DNA of 7,081 nt. Source: Candidatus Onthomorpha intestinigallinarum (GTDB taxonomy: Bacteria > Bacteroidota > Bacteroidia > Bacteroidales > P3). The DNA is taken from contig DXGG01000029.1 in NCBI GenBank assembly GCA_019114015.1, forward strand, positions 1 through 7,081. The letters are read 5' to 3'. How positions within the stretch are numbered: position 1 is the stretch's first letter; every line of letters starts with the position of its first letter. This document shows positions 1 to 5,631 of the stretch, piece by piece. The translations under genes were made by a program, and so were the position numbers. The notes beneath the pieces were generated by a model. It worked only from the letters and a program-made list of their open reading frames with translations. It was not told the origin of the DNA and searched no databases.

Positions 1-625
1 GAAAAAGAGAGAACATGTTTTGAGTATTGCTACAGTGGTTATGGTAGCTATTGTTGTTGTAATGTTTGCTTCGTGTGGAAGCACTAAAAAGAATTCGTCC
101 GTTTCCATTACGGATAAGAAGGAAATGAAAAAGCAGTTGGGAGCTGTTGCGGAAGTCGAAGTCGAATTCCCTTGTTCAGGTTTGGATTCCGATGATGAAT
201 ATTTGCGTGTCAACGGTAATGGAACGAGTAAGGACAAAACGATGGCAAAGGACAGGGCCTACCAGAATGCTTTGTCTTCTTTGGCCACAAAATTGGCTGG
301 AGTTGCCTCTATGGATAACGTTAGAGTAGCTGTTTCTGTCAATGCAGATGGAGAAGAGTTTCATGACAAGATGGTATCCGTGTCCAAAGTAGTAGCCAAA
401 GCCAATGTGGCGGGTTATCGTACGTCTTGTGAAAAATATACCGTAAACCCTGAAACAGGAGCTTATACATGCTATGTAGCCATAGATTTCGGTAAGGAAA
501 AGGTTGTGAAAGAGATGTATGACGGTTTGAAGAACAAGAACCTTATTAAGGCTGATTACGATTTTGACCGTTATCTTGAAATGTTTGAAAAGGATTTGAA
601 GCAGTATGAAGAGTCAAGGCAGTAA
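1..625 (+). CDS. LPP20-like envelope lipoprotein (start just outside window)
   Basis: The frame is open to the left edge. Base 1 is a G that would be the third base of an ATG, giving a protein beginning MKKREHVLSI, about 208 aa; TTG at 20 and ATG at 41 are weaker starts inside the signal peptide. The N-terminus is a lipoprotein signal: KKR, a hydrophobic run, then F-A-S-C with the lipidated Cys at about residue 26 (codon 74-76), followed by a polar linker. The middle region (about residues 60-185) has the pattern 'G.G...D...A...A...AL..LA', then strands and a V-A-I-D-F-style ending. This resembles the LPP20/FlgP-like fold, which is family knowledge recalled and not searched. It is probably anchored in the outer membrane. 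The gene overlaps the next one by 20 bp, implying co-translation and a shared job. The specific function is unknown. Confidence 0.75.
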   Translation, partial: KKREHVLSIATVVMVAIVVVMFASCGSTKKNSSVSITDKKEMKKQLGAVAEVEVEFPCSGLDSDDEYLRVNGNGTSKDKTMAKDRAYQNALSSLATKLAGVASMDNVRVAVSVNADGEEFHDKMVSVSKVVAKANVAGYRTSCEKYTVNPETGAYTCYVAIDFGKEKVVKEMYDGLKNKNLIKADYDFDRYLEMFEKDLKQYEESRQ

Positions 626-1697
626 TCTATTGACGACAATGGTGAGAGGCATGATATTGCTGTCTTTTTTCATGCCTCTTTCCATTTTTTCGCAAGAGCC
701 GGTATGGCTTGATATCAATGTGCGAAACATGCAGTATCCTCAGGATGCATATTATACCGGATTTTCTGAAGTGTATGTGACTTCAAGTAAAACAAAGGAG
801 CAGGCGTTGAACAGCGCAAAACAAAAAGCCGTAGGAGAATTGTCCGACAGGGTGCGTGTGATGGTCAACTCCAAGAAACTCTCAATCAACACAAGTTACG
901 GAGGAACGGATGTGGAAGAACAGATTCGTTCCAAATTCACCTCGCTTGTTGAAACCACATCTCAAACCGAGGTGGTAGGTTCGAAGGTCTATACATATTA
1001 CGCTGAGAAGGATAAAACGGTGTATGCCTTTGCCTATGTGAGCAGAGAGGAACTGAAGAACTATTACAAGAATCAGATTTCATTCTACCTGAACAAGGTT
1101 GAAGGTACACTTGCCACGGCATCCGAATTGGCGGAAAAAGGATATAAGAACAAAGCCAGGCAGCAATGCCTTTCTGTTGTCGATGCATTTGCAACCATAG
1201 CCTATTCACAGGACTTGCTTACAGCCATGGAGGAATATATGGACGATTCTTCTTTGCAGCAGTCGAGGAGTGAACGTTTGCGTAACGAATTGATACAGAC
1301 AATAGCAGACTTGGAAAACAGCGTTTACGTTTATCTCGAATGCAACGAGACCGTAAACGGACAGTCCGTCGTGCATATAGGAGAGCGTTTGCCCGGTATG
1401 ATTACGGAGAAAGGTTGTGGTTGTAATTTCACTGAAATGGAAGAAGAGGCTGATTTTGTCGTGAGGGTCAATGCCCGTTTGTCGCGTTGTCAGGATGCTC
1501 CCGACAATATAGTATTTTGCTACGCCAATGCAACATTAAGCATCTTCAACAAGCATACGCAGAAAACGGTCAAGCCTAAAATATCCGAAGCCAAAGGCGG
1601 TTGGACACAAGGCAATAGAGCTAATGCTACCGAGGAAGCATTTGATGAACTGGCGGAAAAAATAGTCGAAAAAGTAGTTCCTGCACTAAAGAATTAA
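606..1697 (+). CDS. Secreted LPP20/FlgT-like two-domain envelope protein
   Basis: This is a 363-aa protein if ATG 606 is used. ATG 639 (MVRGMILLSFFMPL) gives a more compact signal peptide and is a good alternative. Cleavage is likely after SIFS, before QEPVW, and there is no lipobox. Residues ~35-155 (GFSEVYV, A-rich helix, strands ending in YAFAYVSREEL) resemble the LPP20-like N-terminal domain of FlgT-type proteins. They are followed by a helical stretch (~155-235). The C-terminal domain (~240-363) has strand motifs and ends in a helix EEAFDELAEKIVEKVVPAL, reminiscent of the TolB/CsgG-like halves of such proteins. It lies between the lipoprotein gene (20-bp overlap) and the CsgG-like gene (4-nt gap), which suggests a single periplasmic/outer-membrane complex. 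No flagellar genes are present, so a flagellar role is unlikely. The family assignment is by pattern only. Confidence 0.75.
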   Translation: MKSQGSNLLTTMVRGMILLSFFMPLSIFSQEPVWLDINVRNMQYPQDAYYTGFSEVYVTSSKTKEQALNSAKQKAVGELSDRVRVMVNSKKLSINTSYGGTDVEEQIRSKFTSLVETTSQTEVVGSKVYTYYAEKDKTVYAFAYVSREELKNYYKNQISFYLNKVEGTLATASELAEKGYKNKARQQCLSVVDAFATIAYSQDLLTAMEEYMDDSSLQQSRSERLRNELIQTIADLENSVYVYLECNETVNGQSVVHIGERLPGMITEKGCGCNFTEMEEEADFVVRVNARLSRCQDAPDNIVFCYANATLSIFNKHTQKTVKPKISEAKGGWTQGNRANATEEAFDELAEKIVEKVVPALKN

Positions 1698-1701
1698 AGA
1701 T

Positions 1702-2211
1702 ATGAAAAAGATATTGTTATTTACAGCCTTGCTATTGTGTGTGGCAGCGGTGAGAGGACAAGGGTCTGGGCTTTCGAGCAAACAGACCAAGGTCGCCGTT
1801 TACGTTGCCGATGAGGGATACGGTTTGGCCGATTATGTTTCAGCGGCAATGGTCGACGCTTTTGTACACAATAGCAAGTATATGGCTGTCGAGCGTACCA
1901 ATGATTTTTTAAGGGCAATAAACGCCGAACACGAATATCAGCGTACAGGTATGGTGGACGATGAACAGATAGCACGCTTGGGAAAACAATTCGGTACGAA
2001 ATTGGTTTGTGTGGTCAAGGTTGGCAAGATGATGGATAAGTTCTTCATGCAGGCCCGTCTGCTCGACGTTGAAAGTGCAAGTATAAAGAATACAACAAAA
2101 GCGTTTGTGTTTGCCCCCGAAGATATAGAGGATACATGCACCAAAGTCGTTGCGCAGCTGCTCGGTGAAAACAGGGATGAAAGAACCATACAAAGTGCTT
2201 TCGGATATTGA
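1702..2211 (+). CDS. Secreted stand-alone CsgG/FlgO-like protein
   Basis: This is a 169-aa protein starting at ATG 1702, four bases after the previous stop. A signal peptide MKKILLFTALLLCVAAVRG is probably cleaved before QGSG. Residues ~29-150 form one CsgG/FlgO-like domain, with a K-V-A-V-Y first strand, a helix, the Y-M-A-V-E-R-T motif, E-Y-Q-R-T-G-M-V-D-D-E-Q-I-A-R-L-G-K and the strand pair V-C-V-V-K-V / A-R-L-L-D-V-E. This is the first of four paralogues in the window. It ends soon after the domain and has no added C-terminal module. In the CsgG family such domains build oligomeric outer-membrane rings; that these do so is inference. No lipobox is seen, unlike CsgG itself, so it is probably soluble in the periplasm or a partner subunit. 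Confidence 0.8.
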   Translation: MKKILLFTALLLCVAAVRGQGSGLSSKQTKVAVYVADEGYGLADYVSAAMVDAFVHNSKYMAVERTNDFLRAINAEHEYQRTGMVDDEQIARLGKQFGTKLVCVVKVGKMMDKFFMQARLLDVESASIKNTTKAFVFAPEDIEDTCTKVVAQLLGENRDERTIQSAFGY

Positions 2212-2245
2212 TGTTCAATGGATTAACAATGTTATCACGGTAATT

Positions 2246-2315
2246 ATGAGAAGATTATTGTATTTGTTGTTTGCATTGTTTTTGTGTGGTTCGTTTTCTT
2301 CCTTTGCTCAAGGGA
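2246..2315 (+). repeat. Signal-peptide direct repeat, copy 1
   Basis: The first 70 nt of this gene match 3183-3252 at 66 of 70 positions by my count, while the downstream CsgG-like coding sequence has diverged much more. The repeated unit encodes the signal peptide up to about the AQG cleavage region. Confidence 0.8.
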
Positions 2316-3136
2316 CGCAGAAACCGAAGATTGCGGTCTATGTTGAAAATAAAGACAATGACAATAGGTTAACTGAATATGTAAGTCAGTATTTTGTTAA
2401 TGCTATAGTGAAAAAGGGAAAGTATACTGTGGTTGAACGCACGAAAGAATTTCTGGCAGAGTTAAAAAAAGAGCATTATTTTGAACGAACGGGAGAAGTT
2501 GATGATGAACAGATTGCAAAAATGGGTAAAATGGATGGGGTAGATTTTATTTGTGCTATACGGATAAGTTCTGGCAACATATATGCGAGAGTAATAAGTG
2601 TGGAAACCGCAACAGTTCAAATGTCTGCGGCTCCTAATTATATCGGGAATTATTATAATTTAAGTTCTTATAATAATGCTTCATTGAAAGAAGTTTTTAC
2701 ATCCCTATTCGGGCCAGACCCTCAACCTTCTGCTTCAAGCGCTTCAAAACGTCCTAAAATAAATACTCCTGATAATTCCATGGGATTTATGATAACGAGT
2801 TCTTTCGATTCAAAAGGTATTATAGGAATGTCTTTTCCTTTTAATAGAGGCTTTTTTCAATCTGGTTTATGTATTTTATATCCGATTGACGAAGATGGTT
2901 TTAACGTTCAATTTACGGTCAGTATAGGACTGCGACTTAAATACATTGCACTTGATTGTGGATTAGGTGTATTTGGAGGAACAACAACCCCAGAATATTT
3001 AATCCGTCCTACAATTATAGGCTATATCCCGATGAGTAATGATAAATATTTTAATATTTCATTTGGGTATAATTATGTGTTTGATGCGAAGATATTAACA
3101 AATGGATTGGTATTTGGTATTGGCCTTAGCTTCTAA
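2246..3136 (+). CDS. CsgG-like protein with C-terminal beta-rich (barrel-like) extension
   Basis: I chose ATG 2246 over the upstream in-frame ATG 2150. It begins the signal peptide MRRLLYLLFALFLCGSFSSFAQ, almost identical to that of the next gene, whereas 2150 would put 32 odd residues before it. The product is 296 aa. Residues ~27-135 are the CsgG-like domain (KPKIAVYVE, YTVVERTKEFL, ERTGEVDDEQIAKMGK, ARVISVETA), more divergent and slightly shorter than its paralogues. A Pro/Ser linker (~157-178) leads to ~118 residues of alternating Gly/aromatic/hydrophobic strands ending in G-L-V-F-G-I-G-L-S-F. The terminal Phe resembles an outer-membrane barrel signal. The second half of the gene is visibly more AT-rich than its neighbours, consistent with a domain acquired separately. 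The barrel idea is inference from residue pattern. Confidence 0.75.
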   Translation: MRRLLYLLFALFLCGSFSSFAQGTQKPKIAVYVENKDNDNRLTEYVSQYFVNAIVKKGKYTVVERTKEFLAELKKEHYFERTGEVDDEQIAKMGKMDGVDFICAIRISSGNIYARVISVETATVQMSAAPNYIGNYYNLSSYNNASLKEVFTSLFGPDPQPSASSASKRPKINTPDNSMGFMITSSFDSKGIIGMSFPFNRGFFQSGLCILYPIDEDGFNVQFTVSIGLRLKYIALDCGLGVFGGTTTPEYLIRPTIIGYIPMSNDKYFNISFGYNYVFDAKILTNGLVFGIGLSF

Positions 3137-3182
3137 GATTATTTGAGAATTAAAAATCTTGTATTACGCAATAGCTATGATT

Positions 3183-3252
3183 ATGAGAAGAATATTGTAT
3201 TTATTGTTTGCATTGTTTTTGTGCGGTTCGGTTTCTTCCTTTGCTCAAGGGA
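3183..3252 (+). repeat. Signal-peptide direct repeat, copy 2
   Basis: This is the partner of 2246-2315, with four mismatches in 70 nt. It supports ATG 3183 as the true start of the target gene and points to recent duplication or gene conversion limited to the leader. Confidence 0.8.
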
Positions 3253-4421
3253 CAGAAAAGCCGAGGGTAGCGATCTATACGGAGGATGATTCCGGAGAGA
3301 ATATTGTCGAGTTCGTAGGGCAGTATCTTGTTGACGCCATAGTCAAGATGGGACAGTATACTGCAGTTGAACGTACGGCGGATTTCTTGAAAGGGATAAA
3401 CAAAGAACAACAATATCAGCGTACAGGTGTTGTTGAAGACGAATTGATAGCCCGGCTCGGTAAACAGTTCGGTGCCAGATTTGTATGTATGGTCAAGATA
3501 GGGAAAAGTGCGGGACAGTTGTTTATTTCCGCACGCTTAATAGATGTTGAGACCGCGGCGGTTACCGCCTCTACCGTGCCTATTGTATTGAATTCAATGG
3601 GTCTGAACGATGTCGGAGCTTCGTGTCAAAAGGTTGTGGCTTCCATGTTCGGGGGAAAATCCGTAGGGGCCGGATTTGCTTCAACATCATCTTCTATTGG
3701 TCGTTCACATCCGGCCGAGCCTGAAATGGTCTTTGTTGAGGGTGGTACCTTCCTTATGGGTTGCACTTCGGAGCAGGGCGGTGATTGTGATGCTGATGAA
3801 TCACCTAATCATTTGGTTACGGTGTCAGACTTTTACATAAGTAAATACGAGATTACACAAGGACAGTGGGAGGCCATAATGGGCACAAGTATCCGTCAGC
3901 AGAGAGACAAGGCCAATCGTGAATGGCCAATAAATGGTGAAGGATCCAATTATCCAATGTATTATGTCAGTTGGAATGATGTGCAGGAGTTTATCAGCCG
4001 GTTGAATTCACTTACGGGCAAACAGTACCGTCTTCCGACCGAGGCGGAATGGGAGTATGCTGCCAGAGGCGGTAAAAAGTCCAAAGGATATAAGTACAGC
4101 GGCAGCAACTTCATAGAGCAGGTTGCATGGTATAGTGACAACAGTGGCAATACGACGCATCCCGTAGGCAGCAAGCAACCGAATGAGCTGGGTATATATG
4201 ATATGAGCGGTAATGTTTGGGAGTGGTGTTATGATTGGTATGGAGCTTATGGCAGCGGCAGTCATACCAATCCTGTTGGTCCAGGTTCGGGTTCTTTTCG
4301 GGTCTCTCGCGGTGGCAGTTGGAATTTTATTGCGACTAACATTCGGGTGTCGAATCGTAACAACTACACCCCTTCGGATCGCAACAGCATGCTTGGCTTC
4401 CGCCTTGTGTGTCCCAAATAG
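3183..4421 (+). CDS. DGR target protein: CsgG-like domain fused to FGE/C-type-lectin-fold variable domain
   Basis: I chose ATG 3183 by analogy with the gene before it (MRRILYLLFALFLCGS); TTG 3159 and ATG 3177 are also in frame. The product is 412 aa. The signal peptide is ~1-21. The CsgG-like domain is ~27-157 (KPRVAIYTE, YTAVERTADFL, QRTGVVEDELIARLGK, ARLIDVETA). A Ser/Gly linker spans ~158-180. The FGE-sulfatase/SUMF1-type domain is ~181-412 (EMVFVEGGTFLMG, YRLPTEAEWEYAARGG, GNVWEW, RGGSW, LGFRLVC). The last ~40 codons are the DGR variable repeat; relative to the template, residues 372, 375, 382, 395, 399, 402 and 403 differ. No Cys lies between RGGSW and LGFR, where catalytic FGEs carry their active-site cysteines, so this is a ligand-binding and not an enzymatic domain. 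It is probably displayed on the cell envelope, with the CsgG-like part as anchor or scaffold (inference). Confidence 0.9.
   Translation: MRRILYLLFALFLCGSVSSFAQGTEKPRVAIYTEDDSGENIVEFVGQYLVDAIVKMGQYTAVERTADFLKGINKEQQYQRTGVVEDELIARLGKQFGARFVCMVKIGKSAGQLFISARLIDVETAAVTASTVPIVLNSMGLNDVGASCQKVVASMFGGKSVGAGFASTSSSIGRSHPAEPEMVFVEGGTFLMGCTSEQGGDCDADESPNHLVTVSDFYISKYEITQGQWEAIMGTSIRQQRDKANREWPINGEGSNYPMYYVSWNDVQEFISRLNSLTGKQYRLPTEAEWEYAARGGKKSKGYKYSGSNFIEQVAWYSDNSGNTTHPVGSKQPNELGIYDMSGNVWEWCYDWYGAYGSGSHTNPVGPGSGSFRVSRGGSWNFIATNIRVSNRNNYTPSDRNSMLGFRLVCPK
4289..4416 (+). repeat. DGR variable repeat (VR)
   Basis: These 128 nt align without gaps to 6649-6776 with 117 identities. At nine positions TR has A and VR has another base (VR 4297, 4305, 4306, 4326, 4327, 4365, 4377, 4387, 4390). 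Two further mismatches are at TR thymines (VR 4304 and 4391). The VR forms the C-terminal end of the FGE-fold domain, and its 3' limit is three bases before the TAG stop. The final 25 nt before the last A (4391-4415) contain no A, as expected for the region where mutagenic homing initiates (IMH-type segment). A weaker match continues upstream to 4277 with a 4-nt gap. Confidence 0.95.
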
Positions 4422-4431
4422 TTTGTCCTGT

Positions 4432-4446
4432 GGAAACATCCTTTCC
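4432..4446. other. Small hairpin just downstream of VR
   Basis: GGAAA and TTTCC form a perfect 5-bp stem around the loop CATCC, 15 nt past the end of the VR. In the Bordetella phage DGR a hairpin/cruciform shortly after the VR promotes target recognition; a similar role here is inference. The right side of this element also belongs to the 14-nt inverted match with the TR flank. Confidence 0.45.
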
Positions 4447-4450
4447 GTGT
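4437..4450 (+). repeat. VR-flank arm of a 14-nt inverted match to the TR flank
   Basis: CATCCTTTCCGTGT is the exact reverse complement of 6783-6796. The similarity continues more weakly from 4436 back to about 4421, paired with 6797-6813. One arm lies 20 nt beyond the VR and the other 6 nt beyond the TR. Confidence 0.7.
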
Positions 4451-4460
4451 GATATAACGA

Positions 4461-4511
4461 GTTTGCTCGGGAAAAAAAGCGTAGCGGAGCCGCTTTTTTG
4501 AATGAGCAAAC
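4461..4511. terminator. Long inverted repeat after the target gene: terminator and/or DGR cruciform
   Basis: The outer arms GTTTGCTC (4461-4468) and GAGCAAAC (4504-4511) enclose a 4x4 internal mismatch. Inside is a 9-bp perfect stem AAAAAAGCG (4473-4481) / CGCTTTTTT (4491-4499) with a 9-nt loop. The GC base followed by a T-run fits an intrinsic terminator on the + strand, and the A-run on the other arm makes it potentially bidirectional. It separates the target gene from the CsgG-like/HRDC/RT genes. Its closeness to the VR also allows a target-site role as a cruciform. Confidence 0.65.
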
Positions 4512-4551
4512 GAGATGTATTGTTTGCAAGTGAAATAAAAGTAATGGTTTT

Positions 4552-5025
4552 ATGAGAAGATTATATTTGTTGTTATTGTTTTGTCTGTTGTTTCCGGCAT
4601 TAGGAGTTCAGTCACAGGACAAGCCCAAAGTTGCGGTTTACACTACGGATGAGTCCGATTATAACATAGGTGCGTTTGTAGGAGATTATTTAATCAATGC
4701 CATAGTTAAAAGAGGAGAATATATAGCGATAGAGCGTACCGCTCAGTTTTTGTCGGAGATAAACAAGGAACAGAGTTTTCAGCGCACTGGTGCAGTTGAC
4801 GACAGTCAGATTTCCCGACTTGGTAAGAACATGGGAGTACAATATGTCTGTGTTGTCAAGGTTGCGAGGGTTGGTGAACAGTTGTTTATGTCGGCCAGAC
4901 TGATAGATGTAGAGACAGCAGAAGTTAAGTCAACGGCACGTCCGGTTAGTTTCAATCCTGATAATTTGCAAGATATGGAGAGTTCATGTGATAATCTTGT
5001 GGCCTCCATGTTCGGGAGAGTGTGA
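4552..5025 (+). CDS. Secreted stand-alone CsgG/FlgO-like protein inside the DGR
   Basis: This 157-aa protein starts at ATG 4552. A signal peptide MRRLYLLLLFCLLFPALGVQS is probably cut before QDKPK. The whole mature protein is one CsgG-like domain (KPKVAVYTTDES, YIAIERTAQFL, QRTGAVDDSQISRLGK, VCVVKV, ARLIDVETAEV), the closest of the four to the domain of the DGR target protein. It ends at VASMFGRV, exactly where the target protein goes on through VASMFGGKS into its linker and FGE domain. It could therefore be an undecorated partner subunit or a target that lost its variable domain. It sits between the VR and the HRDC gene, 40 nt after the inverted repeat. Molecular function is not demonstrated. 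Confidence 0.8.
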   Translation: MRRLYLLLLFCLLFPALGVQSQDKPKVAVYTTDESDYNIGAFVGDYLINAIVKRGEYIAIERTAQFLSEINKEQSFQRTGAVDDSQISRLGKNMGVQYVCVVKVARVGEQLFMSARLIDVETAEVKSTARPVSFNPDNLQDMESSCDNLVASMFGRV

Positions 5026-5147
5026 TATCTTTCTTTATCTTACAAATTGTTGCAATAAGCTCATATTCAGTAAAATACTGTAAAGGATTGTGCTCAAGTA
5101 GAATTCAAAACAAGAGTTCAGAATGCAGTTATGCTTTGCGAGAAAAT

Positions 5148-5154
5148 AAGGAGG
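5148..5154 (+). promoter_or_regulatory. Strong Shine-Dalgarno for the HRDC gene
   Basis: AAGGAGG lies 11 nt before ATG 5166. None of the other genes here has such a motif. It favours 5166 over the earlier in-frame GTG at 5022, which overlaps the preceding stop (GTGA). Confidence 0.6.
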
Positions 5155-5165
5155 TCGAGAAACTA

Positions 5166-5630
5166 ATGAGAATCAAAATAATAAATGTACCATTGACTGA
5201 TGATGGAAATATGCAAGCTGAGTTGGATCGCTTTTTATCTGCCAATCGAGTCTTGGAAGTTGAACAACAGTTTTATTCTACAAATAGAGATGCAGGTTGG
5301 AGTTTTTGCATACGTTATATATTTTCTCCATCTTCCGCTATTTCAACATCAGCAAAAACCGACTATAAGAAAGTTTTGAGCGAAAAAGAATTTGAAACGT
5401 TTTCTAAATTAAGAGAGATAAGAAAGCAGCTTGCAGCTAGAGATGCCGTACAGGCATACATTGTTTTTACAGATGAAGAGTTGGCCAATATTGCACGACT
5501 ACCTCGTATGGAGGTTGGACAACTTATTTCCATTAAAGGAATAGGCGACAAGAAAGTGGAAAAATACGGTAGAGTCATGCTTGAAATGTACAACGAAATG
5601 ATTAGAGAAACAACAATAGCTGAAAAATAA
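5166..5630 (+). CDS. HRDC-domain DGR accessory protein
   Basis: This is 154 aa from ATG 5166, which has AAGGAGG upstream; GTG 5022 would add 48 residues of low-quality sequence. The N-terminal ~65 residues (MRIKIINVPLTDDG..., then FCIRYIFSP) form a small mixed fold seen in DGR-linked HRDC proteins. After a charged linker the C-terminal ~75 residues are an HRDC (helicase and RNase D C-terminal) domain: L-R-E-I-R-K-Q-L-A-A-R-D, Y-I-V-F-T-D-E-E-L-A-N-I-A, and I-K-G-I-G-D-K-K-V-E-K-Y-G. HRDC domains bind nucleic acid. DGRs without Avd often carry this gene next to the RT, and it is taken to aid RT/TR-RNA or target handling (known association, mechanism unproven). It is one base from the RT start, so the two are co-translated. 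Confidence 0.88.
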   Translation: MRIKIINVPLTDDGNMQAELDRFLSANRVLEVEQQFYSTNRDAGWSFCIRYIFSPSSAISTSAKTDYKKVLSEKEFETFSKLREIRKQLAARDAVQAYIVFTDEELANIARLPRMEVGQLISIKGIGDKKVEKYGRVMLEMYNEMIRETTIAEK

Positions 5631-5631
5631 C

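Noticed and set aside
2150..2245. Upstream in-frame extension of the barrel-like CsgG gene
   Set aside because: It lies inside the previous gene and would bury a clear signal peptide 32 residues in; ATG 2246 matches the neighbouring gene's start.
3723..4421. Functional sulfatase-modifying enzyme
   Set aside because: No sulfatase nearby and no cysteines in the catalytic segment; the domain is the DGR variable scaffold.
4497..4526. Possible Bacteroides-type promoter (TTTG ... TATTGTTTG) before the CsgG-like gene at 4552
   Set aside because: The -7 box has three and not two bases between TA and TTTG, the spacing is short, and the -33 box overlaps the inverted repeat; too weak to list.
4008..4529. 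Long - strand open frame across the FGE domain and VR
   Set aside because: It is the antisense shadow of a strongly supported domain; the similar - strand frame at 6644-6865 is just the same repeat in the TR.
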